NCBI GenBank assembly: GCA_036273515.1 | Contig: DASUHM010000007.1 | Coordinates: forward strand, 1-64,000 | Source: Gaiellales bacterium | GTDB lineage: Bacteria; Actinomycetota; Thermoleophilia; Gaiellales; JAICJC01 | Direction of reading: 5' to 3' | Length of the DNA: 64,000 bases | Part shown: positions 18,936-26,710 of the stretch, piece by piece | Layout: every line of letters starts with the position of its first letter | How positions within the stretch are numbered: position 1 is the stretch's first letter | Notes under the pieces: model-generated | What the model saw: the letters and a program-made list of their open reading frames with translations, nothing else | What the model was told of the DNA's origin: nothing | Database searches by the model: none | Position numbers and translations under genes: made by a program

Positions 18936-20242
18936 TGCACCAAAAGGGGTCTGACCCCGTTCGGTGCGTCGATGCCCTCGCCGCGAGCCTGATCGCGGCG
19001 GGGGCGACGCCCGGTGCGGCGGTGGCCGTCGCCGACCGGGAGCGCATCCTGTGGTCGGGGCATTACGGCCAGGCCGACCCGGCGGGCACGCCGGTCGACG
19101 CCCAGACGCTGTTCGAGATCGGCTCGATCTCGAAGTCGTTCACGGCCGCCTGCCTGCTGCGCCGGTGGCGGGCAGGCGAGCTCGACCTCGACGCCGAGAT
19201 GCGGTCGGTGCTGCCGTGGTTCCCGTTCGCCGGGATCACCGTCCACCATCTGCTCAGCCACACCGGCGGGATCATCTGCAGCCTCGGCGACCCGCCCAGC
19301 CCGGCGACCGAGGTGCTGGCGTTGGCCGAGACCGCCCGGGCGCCGGTCGGCTCCGGATTCTGGTACTCGAACGCCGGCTACCAGGCGCTCGGGTGCCTGC
19401 TCGAGCGGCTGACCGGCGAGCCGTTCGCGGACACCTACCGGCGCGAGATCATCGAGCCGCTCGGCCTCGCCAACACCGAGCCGCTCACGACGATCGAGGT
19501 GCGGCCCCGGCTCGCGGTCGGGCACGAACCCTACGACGATGCCTGGCCGTGGCGACTGGGCGACCCGCTCGCTCCGGCCACGTGGGTCGAGTACACCGGC
19601 GGCGACGGCAGCGTGTGTGCGACCGTCGAGGATCTGGCCGCCTACGGGCGCAGCTTCCTCCCGGGCGACGCCGTCGCCGAGCGGATGGCGACGCCCGTCG
19701 TCGAGGACCCCGAGGACGGCAGCTGGTACGGCTACGGCGTCTGGGCGCGAACGGTCGGCGGCCGCCGCTGGGTCGGCCACAGCGGCAGCACGGTCGGCTT
19801 CCGCGCGCACCTGTGGTGCGACGTCGAGGCCGGCCTCTGCGCGGCGGCGCTCGTGAACGGCAAGACGGGGGCGAAGCTGCTCTCCGAGCTCGCGCTGCGT
19901 CTCGCCGTCGGCGACGATCCGCCCGAGCCCGAGCTCGCCGGCCTCGACGACCCGGCCGCCTCGGTCACCCTGGACGCCGAGCCGCCCGACGAGCTACGCG
20001 CGATCTGCGGCCTCTACCGCTCGCACAACCCGTGGGCGCCGACGCTGCGCGTCGCGACGACCGAGGGCCGGCCCATCGCCATCGCCTGGGGCGAGGCCGA
20101 GCCGCTGACGCCGCTCCCGGAAGGCGGCTACCGGCTGGGCACGCTGGACTGGAGCCCGGAGCGGCTGCGCTTCGAGCTGCCCCACGACGGCCGCTTCCTG
20201 CGGGCCGTGCACGGGACGACGGCGTTCCATCGGCCGGAATGA
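18935..20242 (+). CDS. Beta-lactamase-fold serine hydrolase (class C-like)
   Basis: 435 aa. The serine-hydrolase triad motifs are SISK (Ser64, Lys67), YSN (about residue 147) and HSG in GHSGSTVGF, followed by an extra C-terminal domain. No signal peptide is visible, so it is probably cytoplasmic, acting on an ester, amide or D-amino peptide. The ATG at 18935 overlaps the GS-like gene stop (TAATG). The first ten residues (MHQKGSDPVR) are encoded by a palindromic repeat element seen in other copies, so the start may have been created by that element. Confidence 0.75.
   Translation: MHQKGSDPVRCVDALAASLIAAGATPGAAVAVADRERILWSGHYGQADPAGTPVDAQTLFEIGSISKSFTAACLLRRWRAGELDLDAEMRSVLPWFPFAGITVHHLLSHTGGIICSLGDPPSPATEVLALAETARAPVGSGFWYSNAGYQALGCLLERLTGEPFADTYRREIIEPLGLANTEPLTTIEVRPRLAVGHEPYDDAWPWRLGDPLAPATWVEYTGGDGSVCATVEDLAAYGRSFLPGDAVAERMATPVVEDPEDGSWYGYGVWARTVGGRRWVGHSGSTVGFRAHLWCDVEAGLCAAALVNGKTGAKLLSELALRLAVGDDPPEPELAGLDDPAASVTLDAEPPDELRAICGLYRSHNPWAPTLRVATTEGRPIAIAWGEAEPLTPLPEGGYRLGTLDWSPERLRFELPHDGRFLRAVHGTTAFHRPE
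18937..18967. repeat. Dispersed hairpin repeat family A, copy 1
   Basis: Core AGGGGTCTGACCCC with outer arms GCACC (18937-18941) and GGTGC (18963-18967). It sits at the junction of the GS-like and serine hydrolase genes and is translated as the hydrolase N-terminus. Confidence 0.75.
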
Positions 20243-20245
20243 AGT

Positions 20246-20289
20246 ATGTTCGATCGGACATTGGAGGCTCCCCGGCCCACGGGTAGCAT
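20246..20289 (+). promoter_or_regulatory. Operator palindrome and promoter of the split-glutamate-synthase operon
   Basis: ATGTTCGATCGGACAT (20246-20261) is a 16-bp palindrome with one mismatched pair. Immediately after it come TTGGAG (20261-20266), a 17-bp spacer and TAGCAT (20284-20289). The leader is about 55 nt with GAAAGG before ATG 20349. The palindrome touches the -35, a typical place for an activator or repressor. Confidence 0.55.
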
Positions 20290-20348
20290 TTCCCCCGCAA
20301 CCTCGCTCACCAAGCGGAATCGCCGCTCGAGCGCGAAAGGCTCACCGT

Positions 20349-21278
20349 ATGTGCGGAATTGCAGGAATCATCTATCGGGACGGCGCGAACGACCTTGGCC
20401 GTGACATGACCCGCATGCTCCAGTCGATGAAGCACCGGGGCCCCGACTCCACCGGCTACGCCCTGTTCGGACCCGCGTCGAAGCCGGTCATCGTGCGGTA
20501 CAAGCTGGCCGACGCCAACGATCCCCGCGACTTCGAGTTCGCCGACCGGCTCCAGCGCCATCGCGGCGAGGTCGAGGCGCGCATGCGCGAGCTGGGCGCG
20601 ACGATCGAGTCCGTCGAGGACGAGACCGACTACGCCTACCGGGCGGTGCTGAGCTACTCCGGCGACCTGAAGCAGCTCGCCGACTACCTCGAGGACGTCC
20701 CCGGCTGCGAGGTGCTCTCGCTCGGGCACTCGCTCGAGATCGTGAAGGACCTGGGCGACGCCGAGACGGTCTCGGAGCAGTACGACCTGGGCGACTTCAC
20801 GGGCACGCACGCCATCGGCCACGTCCGCATGGCGACCGAGTCCGACGTCGACATCTCCGGCGCCCACCCCTACTGGGCCTACCCGTTCGCCGACGTCGCC
20901 GTCGTCCACAACGGCCAGCTCACCAACTACTTCCAGTGGCGGCGCCGGCTCGAGCGCTCCGGCCACCGGTTCCAGTCCGAGTGCGACTCCGAGATCATCG
21001 CCGTCTACCTGGCCGAGAAGATGGGCGAGGGCATGACGCTCGAGGAGGCCATGCGCCAGAGCCTCGAGGATCTCGACGGCGTGTTCACGTACATCTGCGT
21101 CACCAAGGACGCACTCGGCGTCGCCAAGGACGAGATGGCCGCGAAGCCGCTCGTGCTCTACGAGAGCGACGACCTGGTCGCGCTGGCGTCGGAGGAGATC
21201 GCGATCCGCGCCATCGTCGACCGCGAGATCGACACATACGACCCCTACGAGGGTGAGGTGCTGGTATGGCAGCGGTAG
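20349..21278 (+). CDS. Class II glutamine amidotransferase subunit (MgsA/GlxB-like)
   Basis: 309 aa. After Met removal, Cys2 (MCGIAGII) is the N-terminal nucleophile. KHRGPDSTGYALF, GHVRMATESDVDISGAHPY and VVHNGQLTNY are the glutaminase substrate motifs. It would release ammonia or methylamine from an amide for a partner synthase. A separate glutaminase, GXGXG and FMN subunit is the arrangement of N-methylglutamate synthase (mgsABC) and of archaeal-type split GOGAT. It overlaps the next gene by 13 bases. Confidence 0.85.
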   Translation: MCGIAGIIYRDGANDLGRDMTRMLQSMKHRGPDSTGYALFGPASKPVIVRYKLADANDPRDFEFADRLQRHRGEVEARMRELGATIESVEDETDYAYRAVLSYSGDLKQLADYLEDVPGCEVLSLGHSLEIVKDLGDAETVSEQYDLGDFTGTHAIGHVRMATESDVDISGAHPYWAYPFADVAVVHNGQLTNYFQWRRRLERSGHRFQSECDSEIIAVYLAEKMGEGMTLEEAMRQSLEDLDGVFTYICVTKDALGVAKDEMAAKPLVLYESDDLVALASEEIAIRAIVDREIDTYDPYEGEVLVWQR

Positions 21279-22054
21279 GCGAGCGGCAGATCTCCTATGA
21301 CGCCCGCGGGCTCGCGGAGCCGAATGCGGAGGTGCCCAAGGTCTCCGAGGTCGACGGCGCGAAGGCCGTCTTCGACGCGAGCGACCTGACGACGCGCCAG
21401 ATCAACCTCGAGCTGCGCTCGCTGCTCTACGAGCAGGGCGTGACCGACGTGACGGTGAAGAACCCCGGCTCGAAGCACTCGATCGGCGTCGGCATCCTCA
21501 CCCGCTGCAAGATCACGTTCGAGGGCAGCCTCGGCTACTTCGGCTGCGGGCTGATCGACGGCCCCGAGATCCACATCACCGGCCGGGTCGGATGGTCGGC
21601 GTGCGAGAACATGATGTCGGGCGTCGTCGTCATCGAGGGCAACGCCGGGTCGCTGACCGGCGCGGCGCTGCGCGGCGGCGACCTCGTCGTCAAGGGCCGC
21701 GTCGGCGCCCGCAGCGGCATCGACCAGAAGGGCGGCACGATCATCACCCTCGGCAGCGCCGGCTCGATGAACGGCTTCATGATGCAGCGCGGCCGCCAGG
21801 TGATCTGCGGCGACGTCGGCCCCGGCCTGGGCGACTCGATGTACGACGGGATCATGTACGTCGGCGGGAAGGTGAAGTCGCTCGGGATCGACTGCGTCGA
21901 GGGCGAGTGGACCGAGGCCGACACCGAGTTCATCGAGCGCAAGTTCCGCATCTACGACCTCGGCTCTCCGCCGGAGTTCCAGAAGTTCGTGTGCGGCAAG
22001 AAGCTCTACAACTACGACAACCTGGAACCGTCCGAGCGGAAGTTGGTGCTCTGA
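21266..22054 (+). CDS. Glutamate synthase GXGXG-domain subunit (MgsB/GlxC-like)
   Basis: 262 aa of right-handed beta-helix repeats: GSKHSIGVGI, GYFGCGLIDGPEI, GNAGSLTGAALRGG, GRVGARSGIDQKGG and GSAGSMNGFMM. In glutamate synthases this domain holds the catalytic units together and lines the ammonia tunnel. It ends NYDNLEPSERKLVL-stop, and the 45 bases for that ending are repeated in frame just downstream (22121-22165). Confidence 0.85.
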   Translation: MAAVGERQISYDARGLAEPNAEVPKVSEVDGAKAVFDASDLTTRQINLELRSLLYEQGVTDVTVKNPGSKHSIGVGILTRCKITFEGSLGYFGCGLIDGPEIHITGRVGWSACENMMSGVVVIEGNAGSLTGAALRGGDLVVKGRVGARSGIDQKGGTIITLGSAGSMNGFMMQRGRQVICGDVGPGLGDSMYDGIMYVGGKVKSLGIDCVEGEWTEADTEFIERKFRIYDLGSPPEFQKFVCGKKLYNYDNLEPSERKLVL

Positions 22055-22165
22055 ATGACGACGCGAGTCATCCCGGGTTTTCCCGCACGCAAGGCCGGCG
22101 CAGCCGGGCTTGCGTGGTTGAACTACGACAACCTGGAACCGTCCGAGCGAAAGCTGGTGCTGTAG
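22010..22165 (+). repeat. In-frame 45-bp duplication flanking a 66-bp hairpin insert; possible 36-aa mini-ORF
   Basis: Copy 1 (22010-22054) and copy 2 (22121-22165) both encode NYDNLEPSERKLVL-stop. They differ at five bases: three synonymous changes, and TGA versus TAG. Between them, 22055-22120 is in the same frame, begins ATG directly after the TGA and contains a hairpin (22087-22115, arms ACGCAAG/CTTGCGT plus CCGGC/GCCGG). The result is an open 36-aa frame ending directly at the ATG of the FMN subunit. It looks like insertion of a small palindromic element with local duplication. Confidence 0.85.
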
Positions 22166-23602
22166 ATGGCGCAGGACAAGACCTCCTCCAAGCGCAACGT
22201 GCTCGGGCGCAGCTCGATCTTCACGCCCGAGGTCATGAACGACATCCACGTGAAGTCCGAGCTCGGGCGCTACCGCATGCGCGGCTTCTCGATGTTCAAG
22301 CCGATCCCGCACTGGGACGAGCTCATGTTCATGCCGGGCACGCTGACCCGGTTCGTGATCGAGGGCTATCGCGAGAAGTGCGAGACGAAGACCGTGCTCG
22401 GCGCCCGGTTCGCCAAGAAGCCGATCGAGCTCGATATCCCCGTCTACATCACCGGGATGAGCTTCGGCGCCCTCTCGCTCGAGGCCAAGATGGCGCTCGC
22501 CAAGGGGGCGTCGATGGCCGGCAGCGCGACCTGCTCCGGCGAGGGCGGCATGATCCCGCCCGAGCGCGACCTGAGCACGAAGTGGTACTACCAGTGCATC
22601 CAGAGCCGGTACGGGTTCAACCCGCACCACCTGATGCTGGCGGACGCGTGCGAGTTCTTCATCGGCCAGGGCTGCAAGGTCGGCCTCGGCGGCCACCTGA
22701 TGGGCCAGAAGGTGACCGAGCAGGTGGCCGAGATGCGCTCGCTCCCGGCCGGCATCGACCAGCGCTCGCCGGCCCGTCACCCCGACTGGCTCGGCCCGGA
22801 CGACCTGTCGCTCAAGGTGCAGGAGATCCGCGAGGCGACCGACTACCAGATCCCGATCCAGCTCAAGCTGGGCGCGGCCCGCGTGTACGACGACGTGCGC
22901 ATGGCGGCCAAGTGCGGGCCGGACATCATCTACCTGGACGGCGCCGAGGGCGGCACGGGCGCGGGCCCGCACATCGCCTCGGAGGAGACCGGCATCCCGC
23001 TGATGGCCGCGATCCCGGAGGCCCGCCGGGCGCTCGAGGACGTCGGCCTGGCCGACTCCGTCGACCTCGTGGTCGCGGGCGGCATCCGAAACGGCGGCGA
23101 CATCGCCAAGTGCCTCGCGCTCGGCGCGAAGGCGGTCGCGATCGGCCACTCGGCCCTGATGGCGCTCAACTGCAACAAGGAGATCCCGGGCGTCACCGAC
23201 TACGAGGGCACGATCGGCGTGCCCGCCGGCGAGTGCTACCACTGCCACACGGGCCGGTGCCCGGTCGGGATCACGACGCAGGATCCCGAGCTGCGCAAGC
23301 GCCTCATCGTCGACGAGGCCGCGGAGCGGGTCTACAACTTCCTGCACACGCTCACGCTCGAGGTGCAGATGCTCGCGCGCGCGTGCGGCAAGACCAACAT
23401 CCACAGCCTCGAGCCCGAGGATCTGTGCGCGCTCACCACCGAGGCCGCGGCGATGGCGAAGGTGCCGCTGGCCGGCACCGACTACATCCCCGGCGTCACC
23501 GAGCGCGAGACGCTGTCCGAGATCCGCCGCCTCCTCGAGAAGAAGCACGAGGAGGAGGCCGTGACCCACGTCGGCCGCCCGCTCGAGGCGGCGGGGGAGT
23601 AG
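22166..23602 (+). CDS. FMN/iron-sulfur glutamate synthase-type subunit (MgsC/GlxD-like)
   Basis: 478 aa. TIM-barrel FMN domain with TGMSFGALSLEAKMALAKGA, GEGGMIPPER, QIKLKLG-type IQLKLGAARV, DGAEGGTGAGP and GGIRNGGDIAKCLALGAKAV. The Fe-S cluster Cys are in CYHCHTGRCPVGITTQ (Cys357, 360, 365). It reduces the 2-oxoglutarate-amine adduct to glutamate or N-methylglutamate. The ATG abuts the TAG of the duplicated tail upstream. Confidence 0.88.
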   Translation: MAQDKTSSKRNVLGRSSIFTPEVMNDIHVKSELGRYRMRGFSMFKPIPHWDELMFMPGTLTRFVIEGYREKCETKTVLGARFAKKPIELDIPVYITGMSFGALSLEAKMALAKGASMAGSATCSGEGGMIPPERDLSTKWYYQCIQSRYGFNPHHLMLADACEFFIGQGCKVGLGGHLMGQKVTEQVAEMRSLPAGIDQRSPARHPDWLGPDDLSLKVQEIREATDYQIPIQLKLGAARVYDDVRMAAKCGPDIIYLDGAEGGTGAGPHIASEETGIPLMAAIPEARRALEDVGLADSVDLVVAGGIRNGGDIAKCLALGAKAVAIGHSALMALNCNKEIPGVTDYEGTIGVPAGECYHCHTGRCPVGITTQDPELRKRLIVDEAAERVYNFLHTLTLEVQMLARACGKTNIHSLEPEDLCALTTEAAAMAKVPLAGTDYIPGVTERETLSEIRRLLEKKHEEEAVTHVGRPLEAAGE

Positions 23603-23605
23603 AGC

Positions 23606-24028
23606 ATGGCCGAAGAACGCCACATCGCAATCGACGCCGAGACGCTCGCGGGGAAGCGCTTCCCCTACCAGGAGGACATGTCCCTGATCGACGACGTCGA
23701 CCTCCTGGCCGCGACGCCGGGCGACGACATCAACTGGCTCGAGGACATCGAGCTGCTCGAGGAGGAGGGTGTGCCGGCGGTGTTCGACCGCTACTCGAAC
23801 TCCTTCCTGCGCATCTACTTTCCCGTCCCCGAGGGGCGGGGCAACGAGATCGCCCGCAAGGTGCTCATCAAGCACCTCCAGTCCGGCAACTCCTACGGCA
23901 TCCAGCTGAAGTCGCAGCACTGCAAGTTCCCGCAGCCCGAGCTCGGCTCCTGGGTGCCGAACTCGGCGACCGTGGGGGCGGACTGGAAGCCGCCCGTGCT
24001 GGAGGGCTGGGAGGCCCCGCTGCACTGA
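23606..24028 (+). CDS. Unrecognised 140-aa acidic protein of the glutamate-synthase-like operon
   Basis: No family recognised. It starts MAEERHIAIDAETLAGKRFP and has an acidic middle (LIDDVDLLAATPGDDINWLEDIELLEEEG) and a C-terminal half with aromatic and Pro-rich segments (SQHCKFPQPELGSW). No membrane segment or signal is seen. It starts 4 bases after the FMN subunit and keeps strong codon bias, so it is a genuine operon member, perhaps a fourth subunit or an electron-donor adaptor. Confidence 0.7.
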   Translation: MAEERHIAIDAETLAGKRFPYQEDMSLIDDVDLLAATPGDDINWLEDIELLEEEGVPAVFDRYSNSFLRIYFPVPEGRGNEIARKVLIKHLQSGNSYGIQLKSQHCKFPQPELGSWVPNSATVGADWKPPVLEGWEAPLH

Positions 24029-24258
24029 CGCCGGACGCGTCACCGGCGCTGTACGAGCTCGCGCATGCCGTCCGCGACGGCATGACGACCTGGACCGGCA
24101 CTGGGGCACCGAGGAGTACCTGTCGGGCGGCCACCCGTTCCTGACCACGGCGGCCGCCGAGGCGCTGCGCGACGCCGGGGCGGCGCCTCGCGGCCGTCCC
24201 GGCGCCGATCGAGGGCATGGGCACCTTCCCGGTGCGCGCGTTCGCGCTCGACACCTAG
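24029..24258 (+). pseudogene. Remnant of a cyclase/kynurenine formamidase-family gene
   Basis: Three fragments in three reading frames resemble one protein in order: LYELAHAVRDGMTTW (24049-24093), the N-terminal strand of metal-dependent cyclases; EEYLSGGHPFLTTAAAEALRDAGA (from about 24113); and AAVPAPIEGMGTFPVRAFAL ending at TAG 24256-24258, the typical C-terminus. Most of the gene, including metal-binding parts, is deleted. The gene start cannot be placed. Confidence 0.65.
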
Positions 24259-24276
24259 GCTAAGTTGCCTCGACCC

Positions 24277-24873
24277 ATGGGGCGAGGGCGAACATTCTGG
24301 GCGATTTGCGGAACCATCGTCGCTGTCGTCGCGGTGGCGATCGTGTTGATCGAGATCAACTCCGGCAGCTCGTCGAACGCCGCCTCGTCGGCCACGTCCC
24401 CCGGTTCGTCCGGGCCGAGCTCTCAGGCCCGCACGTCCGCCCCGGTGGTGACCCCGAAGGCTTCCGGCACGTATCTCTCAGACCTGAAGCCTTCCGGGAA
24501 TCTCGGCGAGATGGTGAACTCGGGCCCGGTCAAGATCTCCGGATCGATCTATCCCAAGAGCCTCTCGTTCTACTGCAGCGTCGGCGACCCGACGCCCTTC
24601 CCGAAATATGCGCTCGAGCATGGCGCTCGCCGGTTCCAGGTAACGCTTGGACTGCCGGCGAACTCTCCCTCCGGATTCGGGGCGGCCGTCATGCTCCTCG
24701 GCGATGGGCGCACTCTCCGGACGGTGAGCGTCAAGGCCGGTACGCCAAAAACGGTTGACGTCAGCGTCGCCGGCGTCCATACCCTCCAGCTCGAGTGCTA
24801 CGGCTCCGGCAACTCGGCTACCGGCGGCGAGGCTGTTGGCCTCGACTGGGGCAACGCACGTATCTCGGGATGA
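24277..24873 (+). CDS. Membrane-anchored protein with NPCBM-like domain
   Basis: 198 aa from ATG 24277 (an in-frame TTG at 24265 is possible). One N-terminal hydrophobic span (about 8-27), a Ser-rich linker (30-55), then an extracellular beta-sandwich. The motifs YLSDLKPSG, ISGSIYPKSLSFYC, FQVTLGLP, LLGDGRTLRTVSVKAG and VDVSVAGVHTLQLEC resemble the NPCBM/NEW2 carbohydrate-binding module. The sugar is unknown. A -10-like TAGGCT (24256-24261) lies in the end of the upstream remnant. Confidence 0.65.
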   Translation: MGRGRTFWAICGTIVAVVAVAIVLIEINSGSSSNAASSATSPGSSGPSSQARTSAPVVTPKASGTYLSDLKPSGNLGEMVNSGPVKISGSIYPKSLSFYCSVGDPTPFPKYALEHGARRFQVTLGLPANSPSGFGAAVMLLGDGRTLRTVSVKAGTPKTVDVSVAGVHTLQLECYGSGNSATGGEAVGLDWGNARISG

Positions 24874-24891
24874 TGCCGACCAGCGGGGAGG

Positions 24892-25500
24892 TCAGCAGCT
24901 CGAGCGCGGCACCGTCATCACCGGCTTCATGTCGCCGAGCGGGACCGCCTGGGTGTCGTGAAAGACGCCGAGCGTCGTGAAGCGCAGGTCGACGGAATCC
25001 ATCCAGCCCGTCCCGCCCGTTCCGCAGAGCGCCTTCGGGTTCGCGCGGTAGACGAGCGTGACGATGCCGTACCCGTCGGGGCCGATGTGCACGTGACGGA
25101 ACGGCCCCTTGACCGGCTCGAGGGTGCGAGCGTCGCCGTTCTCGATCGTGGGCCCCGCAACCGGGCCTTCCCAGTCGCTCGGCGTCCCGTCGACGCCGGT
25201 GATCGTCACGGGCACGGACGCGCTGTTGTGGATCTGGACCGTGATGACGTACGACCCGCCCGGATGCCAGGCGTAGGCCGTCGGCCCCGAGCCGAGCGCA
25301 GCGGGAGTCTGCGCGGCCACGCGCAGGCCGTGCGGCCCGGTCGTCCCGCTGCCGGTCGACAGCGGCTGCATTCCCGTGGCGTAGCCGAGCGCCCACCAGA
25401 CCAGCGCGGCCGCGAGCGTCGCGGCTGCGGCGATGAGCAGCGTCCGCACCCGCACGGTGATCGTGCGTGGTGGGGCGGCCAAGGTTGCGTCCTGGGCCAT
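24892..25500 (-). CDS. Single-span anchored secreted-domain protein, tandem paralog
   Basis: 202 aa from ATG 25500. The hydrophobic anchor TLLIAAAATLAAALVWWALG (about 19-38) is followed by an outside domain with WHPGGSYVITVQIHNSASVPVTITGV and a C-terminal pair of Cys (CGTGG and SSC-end) that may form a disulfide. The C-terminal 100 residues are clearly related to the product of the upstream fragment. No function is recognised; the strand pattern suggests an Ig-like fold. Confidence 0.7.
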   Translation of the reverse strand: MAQDATLAAPPRTITVRVRTLLIAAAATLAAALVWWALGYATGMQPLSTGSGTTGPHGLRVAAQTPAALGSGPTAYAWHPGGSYVITVQIHNSASVPVTITGVDGTPSDWEGPVAGPTIENGDARTLEPVKGPFRHVHIGPDGYGIVTLVYRANPKALCGTGGTGWMDSVDLRFTTLGVFHDTQAVPLGDMKPVMTVPRSSC

Positions 25501-25778
25501 CAGCAGCGGCGGTTGGTCATGACTGGGGCGGCGCTGCCGAGGGGAACCACCTGGGAGTCGCGGAAGACACCCAGCGTGGCGAAGTTCACCGTCACGGTCG
25601 TAAACGACGACGCGCCGGTGTTGTCGATGCACGCCACGTGCGGATTGGCGGAGTAGATCAGCGCGATGACGCGGTCACCATCAGCAGGGATGCGCACCGA
25701 GCGAAACGGTCCACGCTGAAGCACGGAGTTGGGTGCGGAATTCTGAAGCCTTGGACCGGCGATCGTGCCCCCGCCCAT
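25500..25778 (-). pseudogene. 5'-truncated paralog of the anchored protein
   Basis: From ATG 25778 it encodes 92 aa that align with only the C-terminal half of the neighbour: GPFRSVRI, ALIYSANPHVAC, FATLGVFRDSQVVPLGSAAPVM and a terminal RRC. The N-terminal anchor and first strands are absent, and the upstream sequence holds the divergent gene's leader, so the gene is probably truncated. Its stop overlaps the neighbour's ATG (TGATG). Confidence 0.5.
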
Positions 25779-25892
25779 CGCGAGTTGACTGTGACATCCG
25801 GGCAATCGTAAACCGTCAACGCCGCGGAGGCGAGCCTGCGCCCCGACTGTCGATCCGGTAGCGTTCGTACCTCCCGTCACGAGGAGAGTGCG

Positions 25893-26198
25893 ATGATCGG
25901 AGTCTTCGTCAGCTTCCGTTCCGAGGCCGGGCTCGACCGCTCGGCGGTGACGGCGATCGCGGAGCGCGCCGCGCCGACGTTCGACGGCATGCCGGGCCTT
26001 CGCTCCAAGGCCTTCACGTTCGATCCGGAGTCCGCCTCGGCGACCAACTTCTACGTGTGGGATTCCGAGGAGGCCGCCCGTGCCTTCTTCTCCCCCGAGC
26101 TGGTCGAGCGGGTGATCGAGCTCTACGGCGTCGCCCCGGATGTCCGCTTCGTCGAGATCGCGGCGCTGGTCGACAACGGGGTCGCCACGCCCGCCTGA
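25893..26198 (+). CDS. Small dimeric alpha-beta barrel protein (YdhR/ABM-like)
   Basis: 101 aa with a GAGGAG site before ATG 25893 and a -10-like TAGCGT (25858-25863). It has a ferredoxin-like alpha/beta layout: GVFVSFRSEAG, helix, KAFTFDP, NFYVWDSEEAARAFF, VRFVEIAALVD. This matches the putative mono-oxygenase YdhR/antibiotic biosynthesis monooxygenase superfamily. Reaction unknown. Confidence 0.6.
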   Translation: MIGVFVSFRSEAGLDRSAVTAIAERAAPTFDGMPGLRSKAFTFDPESASATNFYVWDSEEAARAFFSPELVERVIELYGVAPDVRFVEIAALVDNGVATPA

Positions 26199-26216
26199 CC
26201 GCTGTACGCTCGGATC

Positions 26217-26699
26217 GTGCAACATTGCACGAACTGTGGAGCGCCCCGCGATGCGGGGGCCAACTTCTGCGGCAACTGCGGCCACGGGTTCGCGGACGAG
26301 CCGGTGTCCGAGCCTGCCGCCGCGGCGACGACGGCCGCGCCTGCGGACGACACGCCCTACGGCGGCGAGATGACGGTGGCCGCCGTCCTGCTCTCGCTGT
26401 TCATGCCGTTCATCGCGCTGATCGTCGCGCTCGTGATGCGGGCCGGCGAGCTGCGTCCGTCGCGACGCGGGTTCCTGAAGAGCTGGGCGATCGCCAGCGG
26501 GGCGTGGCTGTGCACAGGCTGGATCGTCGCGCTCGTGATCTTCTCGAGCATCTCGGGCAGCGCCGGCGGCTGCAAGGGCGGGATCGACCGGTTCTCGGTG
26601 CCCACGTTCACGAGCACGGACAACACGCACTGGACCGCCACCTACTCGTGTTACGACGGCGGGACGAAGACTGTCGCGTACCACGGCCAGGTGCCGTAG
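26217..26699 (+). CDS. Zinc-ribbon membrane protein, copy 1
   Basis: 160 aa. The N-terminal zinc ribbon CTNCGAPRDAGANFCGNCG is followed by a flexible Ala-rich linker, two hydrophobic spans (about 56-75 and 93-117) around RRGFLKSW, and a short C-terminal outside domain with two Cys. GTG 26217 lies 6 nt after the -10 TACGCT (26205-26210), so it is likely leaderless. It is a tandem duplicate of the next gene. Function unknown. Confidence 0.7.
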   Translation: MQHCTNCGAPRDAGANFCGNCGHGFADEPVSEPAAAATTAAPADDTPYGGEMTVAAVLLSLFMPFIALIVALVMRAGELRPSRRGFLKSWAIASGAWLCTGWIVALVIFSSISGSAGGCKGGIDRFSVPTFTSTDNTHWTATYSCYDGGTKTVAYHGQVP

Positions 26700-26710
26700 G
26701 CGGGAGCGCG

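Noticed and set aside
18935-20242. Beta-lactamase fold as an antibiotic resistance gene
   Set aside because: No signal peptide, a metabolic operon context and a generic SxxK/YxN/HxG pattern shared by many esterases and peptidases.
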